From Oscillospiraceae bacterium (lineage in GTDB: Bacteria; Bacillota; Clostridia; Oscillospirales; Acutalibacteraceae): 63,767 nucleotides of DNA. The notes below the pieces were generated by a model, which worked only from the letters and a program-made list of their open reading frames with translations, did not search any database and had not been told where the DNA came from. This document shows, one piece after another, positions 44,587 through 53,828 of the stretch. Every line of letters begins with the position of its first letter. Position 1 is the first letter of the stretch. The translations under genes and the position numbers were made by a program. The stretch is from positions 1 through 63,767 of the forward strand of contig SVPC01000009.1 of the NCBI GenBank assembly GCA_015066095.1. The letters run 5' to 3'.

Positions 44587-45198
44587 ATGTGGCAATATGA
44601 GAAAAAACTGCAATATCCTATAAACATTAAAAATCCTAATCCTAAGTATGCACAGATAATTATCAGCCAATACGGCGGTCCCGATGGTGAACTCGGCGCT
44701 TCTATGCGTTATCTCACACAACGTTTTGGTCAACCTTTTAATGAAGTAAAAGGTATACTAACCGACGTAGGTACAGAGGAACTTGCCCATCTTGAAATGG
44801 TGTGCGCTATGGTTTATCAACTTACAAAGAATTTAACACCGGAAGAAATTAAGAAGAGCGGATTTGACAAATACTTTGTAGACCATACCGCAAGCGTTTA
44901 TCCTGTAGCCGCAGCAGGTTTGCCCTGGCGCGCTGAATATATCCAGTCAAAGGGTGACGTTTTAGCGGACCTTCATGAAGACCTTGCCGCAGAACAAAAA
45001 GCCCGTGTCACCTATGATAATCTAATTAGACTTATCGACGACCCCGATATACTCGACCCGCTTAAATTCCTGCGTCAACGCGAAATAGTGCACTACCAAC
45101 GCTTTGGTGAAGCATTAAGACTTACAACCGACAAACTTAATCAAAAGAATTTCTATGCATTCAACCCCAATTTCGACGGAAAACCGTGTAAAAATTAA
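44587..45198 (+). CDS. cotJC: Spore coat protein CotJC / manganese catalase family
   Basis: This 203-residue ferritin-like protein is homologous to dimanganese catalases, with metal ligands in GTEELAHLEMV, EDLAAEQKARVTY and REIVHYQRFGE. CotJC sits in the spore coat and may detoxify peroxide. It ends the cotJ operon. Confidence 0.94.
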   Translation: MWQYEKKLQYPINIKNPNPKYAQIIISQYGGPDGELGASMRYLTQRFGQPFNEVKGILTDVGTEELAHLEMVCAMVYQLTKNLTPEEIKKSGFDKYFVDHTASVYPVAAAGLPWRAEYIQSKGDVLADLHEDLAAEQKARVTYDNLIRLIDDPDILDPLKFLRQREIVHYQRFGEALRLTTDKLNQKNFYAFNPNFDGKPCKN

Positions 45199-45203
45199 AA
45201 TTC

Positions 45204-45233
45204 GCAGACGAGCAAAAACTCGTCTGCTTTTTT
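45204..45233 (+). terminator. Terminator of the cotJ operon
   Basis: GCAGACGAG and CTCGTCTGC pair around 6 bases, then six T. Confidence 0.9.
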
Positions 45234-45263
45234 ACATATACTAATAAAGTGAATATTTGTTAA

Positions 45264-45341
45264 AAATTTTCCAAAAAGGGACTTGAAATTTATTGACAAA
45301 GGGTATATAATTGGTGTAAAAGGGAGAAAATTGGAAAATTT
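45264..45341. promoter_or_regulatory. Promoter flanked by 11-base inverted repeat, upstream of oadG
   Basis: TTGAAA (45283), 17 bases, TATAAT (45306) drives the decarboxylase operon. AAATTTTCCAA (45264-45274) and TTGGAAAATTT (45331-45341) are perfect inverted copies on either side, suitable for a looping regulator. Confidence 0.6.
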
Positions 45342-45394
45342 AACACAACATTTAGTTGTTTGACTTTTTTCTCAAATTTTAAGGAGGTGCTTTT

Positions 45395-45727
45395 GTGAAC
45401 GAAATACTAACTCTTACCAAAGAACTTGGTGGTAACTTGCTCCATAACGGAGAACCGCAACCCACCACACTGTTCGTTTGCTTGATGGGCATTGCCACTG
45501 TTTTTGCAGGTCTTATCTGCTTGATAATTCTCTGTAAAATTATTGGTGCTTTTTCAAGTAAAGAAAAGAAGACTGCTACACCCGTAGCAACCCCTGTGGC
45601 TACCCCCACAGTTAATCAACCAATCGAAAACCGTCAGGAAATTGTTGCTGCAGTCAGCGCCGCTGTTGCAGAAGAACTTGGTACTGATGTTTCGGCTATA
45701 CGAATTTTGTCATTTAAGAAAATTTAA
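45395..45727 (+). CDS. oadG: Na+-pumping decarboxylase gamma subunit
   Basis: This 110-residue protein has one membrane segment (about 26-50) and a Pro/Ala/Thr-rich tail ending in IRILSFKKI, as in OadG. It anchors the alpha and biotin subunits to the beta subunit. It starts with GTG at 45395 after AAGGAGG. It is the first gene of the four-gene pump operon. Confidence 0.88.
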   Translation: MNEILTLTKELGGNLLHNGEPQPTTLFVCLMGIATVFAGLICLIILCKIIGAFSSKEKKTATPVATPVATPTVNQPIENRQEIVAAVSAAVAEELGTDVSAIRILSFKKI

Positions 45728-45745
45728 GGAAAAGGTGAAAAAATT

Positions 45746-46090
45746 ATGAAAAAATATAATGTTACTGTAAACGGTACTGCTTACGAAATTACTTTAGAAG
45801 TTGTAGACGCTGCTGATGTTAAGGCTGCTCCCGCTCCTGCTGCCCCTGTTGCTGCACCTGCTGCCGCTCCCGCAGGTGGTGAAACTGTTACAAGCCCCAT
45901 GCCCGGTACTATTCTTTCTGTAAATGTTAAAGAAGGCTCCGCTGTTAACAAGGGCGATGTTCTTATGGTTTTGGAAGCTATGAAAATGGAAAACGAAATC
46001 ATTGCACCTTGCAATGGTACTATCGCTTCTGTAAATGTTCAAAATGGTGCTTCTGTTGAAACAGGTGCAACTCTTTGCGTTATTTCTTAA
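45746..46090 (+). CDS. Biotin carboxyl carrier subunit
   Basis: This 114-residue protein has an Ala-Pro-rich flexible arm (about 28-44) and a biotinyl domain with K80 in EAMKMEN as the biotin site. It shuttles CO2 from OadA to OadB. It is separate from OadA here, while many OadA carry this domain at their C-terminus. Confidence 0.94.
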   Translation: MKKYNVTVNGTAYEITLEVVDAADVKAAPAPAAPVAAPAAAPAGGETVTSPMPGTILSVNVKEGSAVNKGDVLMVLEAMKMENEIIAPCNGTIASVNVQNGASVETGATLCVIS

Positions 46091-46115
46091 TTCATATTAA
46101 AAGGAGAATTTTAAT

Positions 46116-47309
46116 ATGAAAGACGCAATTTTTGAATTTCTTCACCAAACAGGCTTTTACCTTTTAAATGACGGCGGTTGGAAAAACCTCGTTATGATTG
46201 GTATTTCGCTCGTACTTTTATACCTTGCTATCAAAAAGCAATTCGAACCACTTCTTCTTATAGGCATTGCTTTTGGTATGCTTCTTACCAACCTTCCCGG
46301 TGCGGGCCTTTACAATCAAGATTTGTGGACCGAATTTATGACCGAAGGCTCAAAACACTATCACAGTTACGGATACATTTTATCAAACGGCGGTTTGCTT
46401 GATTTCTTGTATATCGGTGTTAAAACCTGTATCTATCCTTGCCTTATATTTATAGGTATAGGCGCTATGACCGACTTTGGTCCCCTTATTTCCAATCCTA
46501 AATCTTTACTTTTAGGTGCGGCTGCACAAATCGGTATATTTGCAACCTTTATCGGTGCAAGATACTTAGGTTTTGACGGATACGGCGCTTCCTCTATCGG
46601 TATTATCGGTGGCGCAGACGGTCCTACCGCTATCTTTGTTACTTCAAAGTTGGCACCTGAACTTTTAGGACCTATTGCCGTTGCAGCATATAGTTATATG
46701 GCGTTAGTTCCGGTAATTCAGCCACCGATTATGAAACTTCTCACAACCAAAAAGGAACGCCAGATTATAATGAAGCCCCTTCGTCAAGTTTCAAAAACAG
46801 AAAAGGTTATCTTCCCTATTGTTGTTACCATATTTGTAGCACTGCTTGTTCCATCTGCCACTCCCCTTGTTGGTTGCCTAATGCTCGGTAATCTTTGGAA
46901 AGAATCCGGCGTGGCTGACCGTCTTTGCAAAACTGCTCAGAACGAGCTTATGAATATAGTTACCATTTTCTTAGGTATTTCTGTTGGCGCTACTGCCGTT
47001 GCAGATGTTTTCTTAGATATGCAAACAATTAAGATTATCGTTCTCGGAGTTGTAGCATTCGGTGTTGCTTCTGCTTGCGGTGTGCTCTTCGCTAAGCTTA
47101 TGAACCTTTTCACCAAGAACAAGATAAATCCTCTTATTGGCTCTGCCGGTGTTTCGGCTGTTCCTATGGCTGCCCGTGTTTCGCAAATGGTCGGTCAGAA
47201 AGAAAACCCCTCCAACTTCTTACTTATGCATGCTATGGGTCCGAATGTTGCAGGTGTTATCGGCTCGGCTATTGCCGCAGGCGCTTTAATTGCTTTATTC
47301 CCCGTATAA
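46116..47309 (+). CDS. oadB: Na+-pumping decarboxylase beta subunit
   Basis: This 397-residue membrane protein has about nine membrane segments and the conserved [10 protein letters not shown] and [11 protein letters not shown]. It decarboxylates carboxybiotin and exports Na+, storing energy as a sodium gradient. The four-gene order gamma-biotin-beta-alpha supports the assignment. Confidence 0.95.
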   Translation: MKDAIFEFLHQTGFYLLNDGGWKNLVMIGISLVLLYLAIKKQFEPLLLIGIAFGMLLTNLPGAGLYNQDLWTEFMTEGSKHYHSYGYILSNGGLLDFLYIGVKTCIYPCLIFIGIGAMTDFGPLISNPKSLLLGAAAQIGIFATFIGARYLGFDGYGASSIGIIGGADGPTAIFVTSKLAPELLGPIAVAAYSYMALVPVIQPPIMKLLTTKKERQIIMKPLRQVSKTEKVIFPIVVTIFVALLVPSATPLVGCLMLGNLWKESGVADRLCKTAQNELMNIVTIFLGISVGATAVADVFLDMQTIKIIVLGVVAFGVASACGVLFAKLMNLFTKNKINPLIGSAGVSAVPMAARVSQMVGQKENPSNFLLMHAMGPNVAGVIGSAIAAGALIALFPV

Positions 47310-47322
47310 TAAGGAGTAAATT

Positions 47323-48717
47323 ATGGAAAATAAAAAACTTTTAATTACTGATACCATTCTTCGTGACGCTCACCAATCACAAGCGGCTACAAGAATGAAA
47401 ATTGAGGATATGATTCCCGCACTCGAGCGTCTTGACCAAATCGGTTACTGGTCACTCGAATGTTGGGGCGGCGCTACATTCGACGTTTGTATGCGCTTTT
47501 TGAACGAAGACCCATGGGTTAGACTTCGCACCCTCAAAAAATATATGCCCAATACCAAACTTCAAATGCTTTTCCGCGGTCAGAACATTTTAGGTTACAA
47601 GCATTATGCTGACGATGTTGTTGACAATTTCGTTGGTAAATCTATTGAAAATGGCATTGAAGTTATCCGTATATTTGATGCTTTAAATGATACTCGTAAT
47701 CTTGAACAGGCTATCAAGAGTTGTAAAAAATACGGCGGTATTTGTGAACCTGCTCTCAGTTATACCGAAAGCCCAGTTCACAATGAAGAATATTTTGTAA
47801 AACTTGCAAAAGAACTTGAACAAATGGGCGCTGATGTAATTTGTATCAAGGATATGGCTAACTTGCTTCTCCCCTTTGATGCTTATTCACTTGTTAAAAA
47901 ACTCAAAGAGAATGTAAGTGTACCAATTCATCTTCACACCCACAACACCACAGGTACAGGCGATATGGTTTACCTTATGGCCGCACAAGCAGGTGTTGAT
48001 ATAGTAGATACCGCTTTGTCCCCCTTGGCAAACGGTACTGCACAACCCTCTACCGAGGCTTTGGTTGCTACTCTTAACGGTACTGCTCGCGACACAGGTC
48101 TTGACCTTGAAAAATTGAGCGATGTTGCTGCTCATTTCCGCCAAGTTGCCGACAAGTTAAAAGCAGACGGCATTCTCGACCCAAAGGTGCTTAATGTTGA
48201 TACCAAAACCCTTTTATATCAAGTGCCCGGCGGTATGCTTTCCAACCTTTTATCACAATTAAAGCAGGCAAATGCCGAAGACAAGTATTACGATGCTTTG
48301 GCAGAAGTTCCGCGTGTTCGTAAAGATTTCGGTTATCCGCCCCTTGTAACCCCCACAAGCCAAATTGTTGGTACACAAGCCGTTCTTAATGTGCTTTCAG
48401 GTGAGCGTTACAAAATGGTGCCAAAAGAATCAAAGGGTCTTCTCCGTGGCGAATATGGTCGTCTTCCCGCAGAGGTTAACCAAGAAGTTCGTAAGAAGGC
48501 TATCGGTGATGAAGAGGTTATCACCTGCCGTCCCGCTGATTTACTTGAACCCGAACTTGAAAAATATGCCAAAGAAATGAAAGATAAAGGCATTGGCAAG
48601 TGTGAAGAGGATGTATTAAGTTACGCTCTCTTCCCCCAAGTTGCTGAAAAATTCTTCAAGGTACGCGACGCAGAAAATACTGTTCGCAACCTTGTTGTTG
48701 AAGATTTATCTTGCTAA
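47323..48717 (+). CDS. oadA: Oxaloacetate decarboxylase alpha subunit (carboxyltransferase)
   Basis: This 464-residue biotin-dependent carboxyltransferase has the TIM-barrel DTILRDAHQSQAATRM. The metal-ligand histidines are in HLHTHNTTG. Its PYC-type fold marks oxaloacetate, rather than methylmalonyl-CoA, as substrate. With its biotin, beta and gamma partners it turns oxaloacetate to pyruvate and pumps Na+. Confidence 0.94.
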   Translation: MENKKLLITDTILRDAHQSQAATRMKIEDMIPALERLDQIGYWSLECWGGATFDVCMRFLNEDPWVRLRTLKKYMPNTKLQMLFRGQNILGYKHYADDVVDNFVGKSIENGIEVIRIFDALNDTRNLEQAIKSCKKYGGICEPALSYTESPVHNEEYFVKLAKELEQMGADVICIKDMANLLLPFDAYSLVKKLKENVSVPIHLHTHNTTGTGDMVYLMAAQAGVDIVDTALSPLANGTAQPSTEALVATLNGTARDTGLDLEKLSDVAAHFRQVADKLKADGILDPKVLNVDTKTLLYQVPGGMLSNLLSQLKQANAEDKYYDALAEVPRVRKDFGYPPLVTPTSQIVGTQAVLNVLSGERYKMVPKESKGLLRGEYGRLPAEVNQEVRKKAIGDEEVITCRPADLLEPELEKYAKEMKDKGIGKCEEDVLSYALFPQVAEKFFKVRDAENTVRNLVVEDLSC

Positions 48718-48724
48718 AATTTAA

Positions 48725-48752
48725 GGGGTGTTCGTAAAAGAACACCTCTTTT
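48725..48752. terminator. Terminator of the decarboxylase operon
   Basis: GGGGTGTTC and GAACACCTC pair around 6 bases, then TTTT on the plus strand. It also abuts the end of the convergent M14 gene. Confidence 0.8.
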
Positions 48753-49653
48753 ACATTATAGCGGTGAGAATTAACAATTCGCGAATTTTCTTATATAGTG
48801 AGAATGCATCATTGGCGGGTAAAGGGTTCTCCCCTTTGCCTATTTCAACCGTAAACCCCGGGCGGTTAAATTCCTTAATAAACCAATCTTTAAAACCGCC
48901 ACCTGAGGCAATACTAATAGGAACATCCAAAGCATATCCGCTTGTGGTTGCCATAATTTCAGCCATTTTTTGTGAGCGGGGTGGCTTAATATTGCCAAAT
49001 GTCCAATAAATAACCTCCCCTTGCGAATGGAGTGCCACTGTGTGTCTTATAGGTACAGTTCGGCAAAGGTTAACAAGCGCCTGTGTTTCGGGTTCACTGT
49101 GAGGTTTATAGCCGCCAAAACGCGTTGGTGCAGGTCCCACTATCCCTAACTCGATTTCCATTTTCCTCAGATTTTCCCAATCTGCATCAAAATTATGGTT
49201 TAAATCGACACCGCGAAAATTTGCATTCCATTTTTCAAAATTGTTACGGCACAAATTACTTATATATTCACTTTTATCACCGCAAGCCTTTGCGCCTAAA
49301 AGTGATATGTCGCAACCATCAGGATTGACGCAAGGCACTACTATTAGACCACAGCCACGCATACCCTGACGCACATTTAGTTCCTCTATACTGCCATTAT
49401 CAACAAAAGCACGGCATAATTGCTCTATAAACATTAAAAGCACAGTAGAAGTTATTCTCTCGCTGCCGTGTGTAGCACCGGTAATAAGCGCATAACTGTC
49501 GCTTTTACCTATTTTAAGCGCTGTAATTTCTTTACCCATACAACTTTTCCCTATTGTAAATGATGTTAAAAACTTATATTTTTGGCATAATCTTTTAATA
49601 CAATCTTGCCTTTCTCTATATGTATATTCTCTTGAAGTAATTATTGCGTTCAT
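48751..49653 (-). CDS. M14-family carboxypeptidase
   Basis: This 300-residue zinc peptidase has the ligands in THGSERI and in TVALHSQG, and the catalytic glutamate in FTVEIGKG. DLNHNFDADW also fits gamma-D-glutamyl-diaminopimelate peptidases. It lacks a signal peptide, so it may act on imported cell-wall peptides. It points toward the oad operon from the right. Confidence 0.9.
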   Translation of the reverse strand: MNAIITSREYTYRERQDCIKRLCQKYKFLTSFTIGKSCMGKEITALKIGKSDSYALITGATHGSERITSTVLLMFIEQLCRAFVDNGSIEELNVRQGMRGCGLIVVPCVNPDGCDISLLGAKACGDKSEYISNLCRNNFEKWNANFRGVDLNHNFDADWENLRKMEIELGIVGPAPTRFGGYKPHSEPETQALVNLCRTVPIRHTVALHSQGEVIYWTFGNIKPPRSQKMAEIMATTSGYALDVPISIASGGGFKDWFIKEFNRPGFTVEIGKGENPLPANDAFSLYKKIRELLILTAIM

Positions 49654-49701
49654 CTCACGTACAACCCCTTTAAAATAATATATTAAAAGCAGGTGACAAA
49701 A

Positions 49702-50250
49702 ATGAATATTACCGAAAAACTCCTTAAAAGTGATTATATTTATAATGGTAGAATAATAAACTTACGAAAAGATACGGTTATTTTGCCAAACGAAAAAAAT
49801 GCATTCCGCGAGATTGTCGAACATAATGGCGGTGTATGTGTAGGCGCACTCACCGATGATAATCAGTTGGTTTTTGTTAAACAATTCAGAAACCCATATA
49901 TGGATATAATTTTAGAACTACCCGCTGGAAAACGCGGCAGCAAAAACGAAGACCCACTCCAATGTGGAATAAGAGAACTAAAAGAAGAAACGGGTATAAC
50001 CGCCCAAAATATGCACTTTTTAGGCGAACTCTACCCGTCTCCCGGTTATTGTGATGAAATAATTTGGCTTTATATGGCTACCGGCCTTTCATACGGCGAA
50101 CAAGATACCGACCCAGATGAATTTTTAGAGGTATATAATATACCACTTGAAAAAGCAGTTAAAATGGTTATGAACGGTGAAATTAAAGACGCCAAAACCC
50201 AAACCTTAATTCTTAAAATTAACCAACTTAAAACTCAAAATAAAATTTAA
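49702..50250 (+). CDS. NUDIX hydrolase, probable ADP-ribose pyrophosphatase
   Basis: This 182-residue enzyme has the Nudix box GIRELKEETGITA with an upstream LPAGK, as in ADP-ribose pyrophosphatases. The ATG at 49702 follows AGGTGA. Its operon context gives no further hint. Confidence 0.9.
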   Translation: MNITEKLLKSDYIYNGRIINLRKDTVILPNEKNAFREIVEHNGGVCVGALTDDNQLVFVKQFRNPYMDIILELPAGKRGSKNEDPLQCGIRELKEETGITAQNMHFLGELYPSPGYCDEIIWLYMATGLSYGEQDTDPDEFLEVYNIPLEKAVKMVMNGEIKDAKTQTLILKINQLKTQNKI

Positions 50251-50303
50251 AGGAAGAAAAATTTCAATACTTTTTAATAGGGTTTATGACAATGGAGATA
50301 TCT

Positions 50304-50328
50304 ATTTACAAATTGCTAATTTACAAAT
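50304..50328. repeat. ATTTACAAAT direct repeat upstream of the DUF4838 paralogues
   Basis: ATTTACAAAT occurs at 50304-50313 and at 50319-50328, and the pair is also imperfectly palindromic with CTATTT/AAATAG ends. It is a possible regulator site in an otherwise empty AT-rich gap (50251-50446). Confidence 0.4.
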
Positions 50329-50377
50329 AGCATTTTTAAAAGTCAACACAAATTTATCACCAAAGCCAAAATAATTA

Positions 50378-50406
50378 TTGCATTATTTGTTAGCTTATGT
50401 TAATAT
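50378..50406 (+). promoter_or_regulatory. Promoter of the shorter DUF4838 gene
   Basis: TTGCAT, 17 bases, TAATAT, about 40 bases before the start. Confidence 0.5.
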
Positions 50407-50446
50407 CTAGATGTAATTAATTTTATGAAACAACGGAGGTAAAATT

Positions 50447-51700
50447 ATGAATAATCAAGTTATTATTTTCGCACGCGAAGAACTGAATAAATACCTCGAA
50501 AAACTATCGGTTAATGCGGAAATTTCTCTTGGACTTTTTAATGAATTCGATGTTGAAATGGAACTTAATGACCCTTGCTACGATGATGCATATGTTATCT
50601 CTGTGAAGGATAAAAAGGGCTTTATTGCAGGTTCCAATGAACGCAGTGTTCTTTTTGGTGTTTACCGCCTTTTAGAAGAATGGGGTATCACTTGGGTGCG
50701 TCCCGGTCCTAATGGTACCAATTATCCAAAAGAATGCACTTGCGACAATATAGAAATTAAGGAAGCTGCTGATACACGTCACCGCATTATGTGTGTTGAG
50801 GGCGCTATTTCTATTGAAAACGCGCTTGATATGATTGAATGGCTACCCAAAGTTGGTTTTAATGGTTACTATATCCAGCCGAATAAAGCTCACGAGTATT
50901 TTGAAAACTGGTATAACCACCAAATGAGCACCGTAAAACAACCTGAGCAGTATACTGTTGAACAAACTGAAGAATATGTAAAACTTATTTCAGTAGAAAT
51001 CGAAAAACGCGGTCTTTATACTTATGCCGATGATTCCAAGATTAGAAACGACCACATTATATCAGACCAAATTTTTGATGCCGGCGGTGAAGCTATTGCT
51101 CGTATCGTTCACAAAGATATACAAAATTTTGATGATTCAGCCCTTAACGGTTTTACCGTTTGTCAGTTACAACGCAATGCTTTCCCATCATCTATCGTAA
51201 TGACGACAATTGCTAAAACACTTTGGAATCATAATACCAATTTCCAAAAATTGCGTTGTGATTTATATGCTGCTGCTTTCGGTAAATATTCGGTAGAAAC
51301 TACTACCGACTATTTTGCACTACTTTCCAAAGCTTTTGATATTGAAGTTATTCACGGTCAAAAACAATTTAACGCATCCGAATTTAAAGCAAATTTAGAG
51401 GCTGCAATTACTGCAATGGAATATTTGGAGTTCTATGTAAACAGAAAGTTTTGGGAAATTGGAGATAGCGACCCTTGTCAAAAAGATTCGTGGGTATATT
51501 TAAACATTCACCGAAAGATTTACACCTTCCTTGCAAGGTCACTTATTGCTAAAATTAATGGTGAATTTAAAAAAGCAGAAGAATATCTAAAAAAATCACA
51601 GGAAATAGCTTTTGAAAATGAAGATATTTTACAACCGGTTTTTGACTGTATGTTCTATGCTAAAATCACCAACGAAAATATAAATTTACTTAATACATAA
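50447..51700 (+). CDS. DUF4838-like protein with internal deletion
   Basis: This 417-residue protein is a paralogue of the next gene. Residues 1-190 align without gaps to residues 1-190 of the longer copy. From residue about 203 onward it aligns to residue 405 of the longer copy. The missing 202 residues hold the central part of the barrel and the cysteine cluster. The frame is intact and has a good GGAGG ribosome site. It may be a non-catalytic partner, a binding protein or a decaying copy. Confidence 0.85.
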   Translation: MNNQVIIFAREELNKYLEKLSVNAEISLGLFNEFDVEMELNDPCYDDAYVISVKDKKGFIAGSNERSVLFGVYRLLEEWGITWVRPGPNGTNYPKECTCDNIEIKEAADTRHRIMCVEGAISIENALDMIEWLPKVGFNGYYIQPNKAHEYFENWYNHQMSTVKQPEQYTVEQTEEYVKLISVEIEKRGLYTYADDSKIRNDHIISDQIFDAGGEAIARIVHKDIQNFDDSALNGFTVCQLQRNAFPSSIVMTTIAKTLWNHNTNFQKLRCDLYAAAFGKYSVETTTDYFALLSKAFDIEVIHGQKQFNASEFKANLEAAITAMEYLEFYVNRKFWEIGDSDPCQKDSWVYLNIHRKIYTFLARSLIAKINGEFKKAEEYLKKSQEIAFENEDILQPVFDCMFYAKITNENINLLNT

Positions 51701-51732
51701 TTTCTGCCTTTGCTCCTATTTTAATTGACAAT

Positions 51733-51760
51733 AACGGACGAGAAATTCTCGTCCGTTTAT
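51733..51760 (+). terminator. Terminator between the two DUF4838 genes
   Basis: AACGGACGAG and CTCGTCCGTT pair, then TATTTTG. Confidence 0.75.
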
Positions 51761-51784
51761 TTTGTAAACATTAATACATTTTAA

Positions 51785-51814
51785 TTGACAACTAATATTG
51801 ACATATGGTATATT
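51785..51814 (+). promoter_or_regulatory. Promoter of the longer DUF4838 gene
   Basis: TTGACA, 18 bases, TATATT. A second TTGACA at 51799-51804 has no good partner. Confidence 0.5.
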
Positions 51815-51851
51815 TAATAAATAAAAAATTTAAGAAATTTGGTGTTTTCTC

Positions 51852-53762
51852 ATGAATAGTAAAGTAATTAAATTTGCATATGAAGAATTAGAAAAATATC
51901 TAAAACTTTTAGGAATTAATGCTACTATCAAACTCGGTCTTTACGAAGATTTTGGTCTCCAAGAGAAAGTTGAAGACCCATTTTTTGATGATGGTTATGT
52001 AATCAAAATACATAACAATAAAGGTTATATTGCCGGTTCTAATGAACGTAGTGTTTTATTTGGTGTTTACCGCGTATTAGAAGAATGGGGTATGACTTGG
52101 GCGCGTCCTGGCAAAAACGGTGACCACATTGCTGAAAATCCCCACTCAGAAGACCTCGAAATCAATGAAAAAGCATATCTAAGACACCGCACAATGTGTA
52201 TTGAAGGTACTATCAGTTTCCAAAATGTACTTGATATGGTTGACTGGATGACCAAGCTTGGTTTCAACGGCTATTTCGTTCAGTTTGAAAACTCTTACCA
52301 ATTTTTTAACAACTGGTATACACACAAGGAAAACCCATATAAAGAGCCCGAAGAATTTAACTATCAAATGGTTGAAGACTTTATGCTCACCCTTGATAAA
52401 GAACTTAAAAAGCGGGGACTTTTATTCCATCGAAAGGGACATGGTTGGCACTCTATCCCCTTTGGTCTTTCCGAAGACCCTGTAAAGAAACCTAAACTTG
52501 AAGACATACCCGAATGGTACACCGAAATTTGCGCTGAAAAAGACGGTGTACGCGCTGTTGACAAACAAGGTATTTACTTTAATCAACTTTGCTTCACCCG
52601 TCCACGCGTTATTGAAACTGTTGCCGATTCAGTTATTGAATATCTAGGTCGCCACCCCGAGGTAGATATTTTACATTTTTGGTTAGCAGATGCCTTTAAT
52701 AACACTTGCGAATGCGATGATTGTACCAAATTCCGATATGCCGATGCTTACGTCAATATTATTAACGAAGTTACCGACCGTATGATAGCCAATGGTATCA
52801 AGGTTAAATTAGCACCGATTGCTTTTCTTAATACACTTTGGCCACCTATTGTTGAGAAATTACGCAATAAAGAATGTCTTATTATGACATGGGCGCCCAT
52901 CACCCGTACCTTTACACAATCATTCCCAAGCGGTCATCAAACAAAGGTTGCACCCGAATATAAAATTAACGGTTATGTAAAGTCATATGATATTGACGAA
53001 AACCTTTCATATCTTTACGAATGGCAACAACATTTCGATGGTGACTGGCTTGACTATGACTACCACCTTATGTGGGACCAAGTGCTTGAAGCAGGTGGTG
53101 AATCTATTGCAAAGGTTATTAGCGAAGATATTAAAAACTTTAAATCATTAGGTCTTACCGGTTTCATCAGTTGTCAGTTACAGCGTAATGCTTTCCCTTC
53201 TTCCATTGCTATGATTACCATGGCAAAAACAATGTGGAATAAGGATGCCGACTTTGAAGAAATCCGTACAAAACTTTATGCGGGTACTTTTAGCCGCTGG
53301 GTTGTAGGTCCGCTTAAAGAATATTTTGCAACATTGTCTGATTGCTTTGATTTAGCACTTATCAAAGACGAAGCTTCTGGACACGATGTTATAGACACCA
53401 GTGTGGATAAATCTGAAGATGTTGCAATTCTCCGTGATAAAATGCTAAAAGCGATTAAAACAATGAAAGAATTTATGCCCACTATTGAAAAGTATCTCAA
53501 TAGTTATGACCCGCATGAAAACGATTCTTGGCATTTACTCAAACTACATAACCATATTTATACCCTACTTGCACAATCAATCATCGCAAGAATTGATGGT
53601 GAATATGAAAAAGCCAACCAACTTCAAGATGAATCTATTGATTTTGCATTTAAAAATGAAGATTTCTTGCAGCCTGTTTTCGACTGCTTCCTCTATTATC
53701 GTATGGTAAGAAACAGAGTTCGCGTAGCAAATCCCGAACTCGGCGCTCCTGAACTTATTTAA
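51852..53762 (+). CDS. DUF4838 / glycoside-hydrolase-like protein
   Basis: This 636-residue cytosolic protein has an alpha-glucuronidase N-terminal-like region (1-100), with GSNERSVLFGVYRVLEEWG. A TIM-barrel-like DUF4838 centre follows (about 110-430), with FWLADAFNNTCECDDC near 276-291. A helical C-terminus ends it. DUF4838 proteins are linked to sugar breakdown but the substrate is unknown. It has no signal peptide. The shorter paralogue directly upstream indicates tandem duplication. Confidence 0.85.
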   Translation: MNSKVIKFAYEELEKYLKLLGINATIKLGLYEDFGLQEKVEDPFFDDGYVIKIHNNKGYIAGSNERSVLFGVYRVLEEWGMTWARPGKNGDHIAENPHSEDLEINEKAYLRHRTMCIEGTISFQNVLDMVDWMTKLGFNGYFVQFENSYQFFNNWYTHKENPYKEPEEFNYQMVEDFMLTLDKELKKRGLLFHRKGHGWHSIPFGLSEDPVKKPKLEDIPEWYTEICAEKDGVRAVDKQGIYFNQLCFTRPRVIETVADSVIEYLGRHPEVDILHFWLADAFNNTCECDDCTKFRYADAYVNIINEVTDRMIANGIKVKLAPIAFLNTLWPPIVEKLRNKECLIMTWAPITRTFTQSFPSGHQTKVAPEYKINGYVKSYDIDENLSYLYEWQQHFDGDWLDYDYHLMWDQVLEAGGESIAKVISEDIKNFKSLGLTGFISCQLQRNAFPSSIAMITMAKTMWNKDADFEEIRTKLYAGTFSRWVVGPLKEYFATLSDCFDLALIKDEASGHDVIDTSVDKSEDVAILRDKMLKAIKTMKEFMPTIEKYLNSYDPHENDSWHLLKLHNHIYTLLAQSIIARIDGEYEKANQLQDESIDFAFKNEDFLQPVFDCFLYYRMVRNRVRVANPELGAPELI

Positions 53763-53785
53763 ACTTTAAAATCAATACAAAAAAA

Positions 53786-53812
53786 GGCACTTGAACATGA
53801 TGTTCAAGTGCC
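53786..53812. terminator. Terminator between DUF4838 and prs (bidirectional)
   Basis: GGCACTTGAACA and TGTTCAAGTGCC form a 12-base stem around 3 bases. T-rich flanks exist on both strands between convergent genes. Confidence 0.9.
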
Positions 53813-53828
53813 TTTTAAAACTTAAAAA

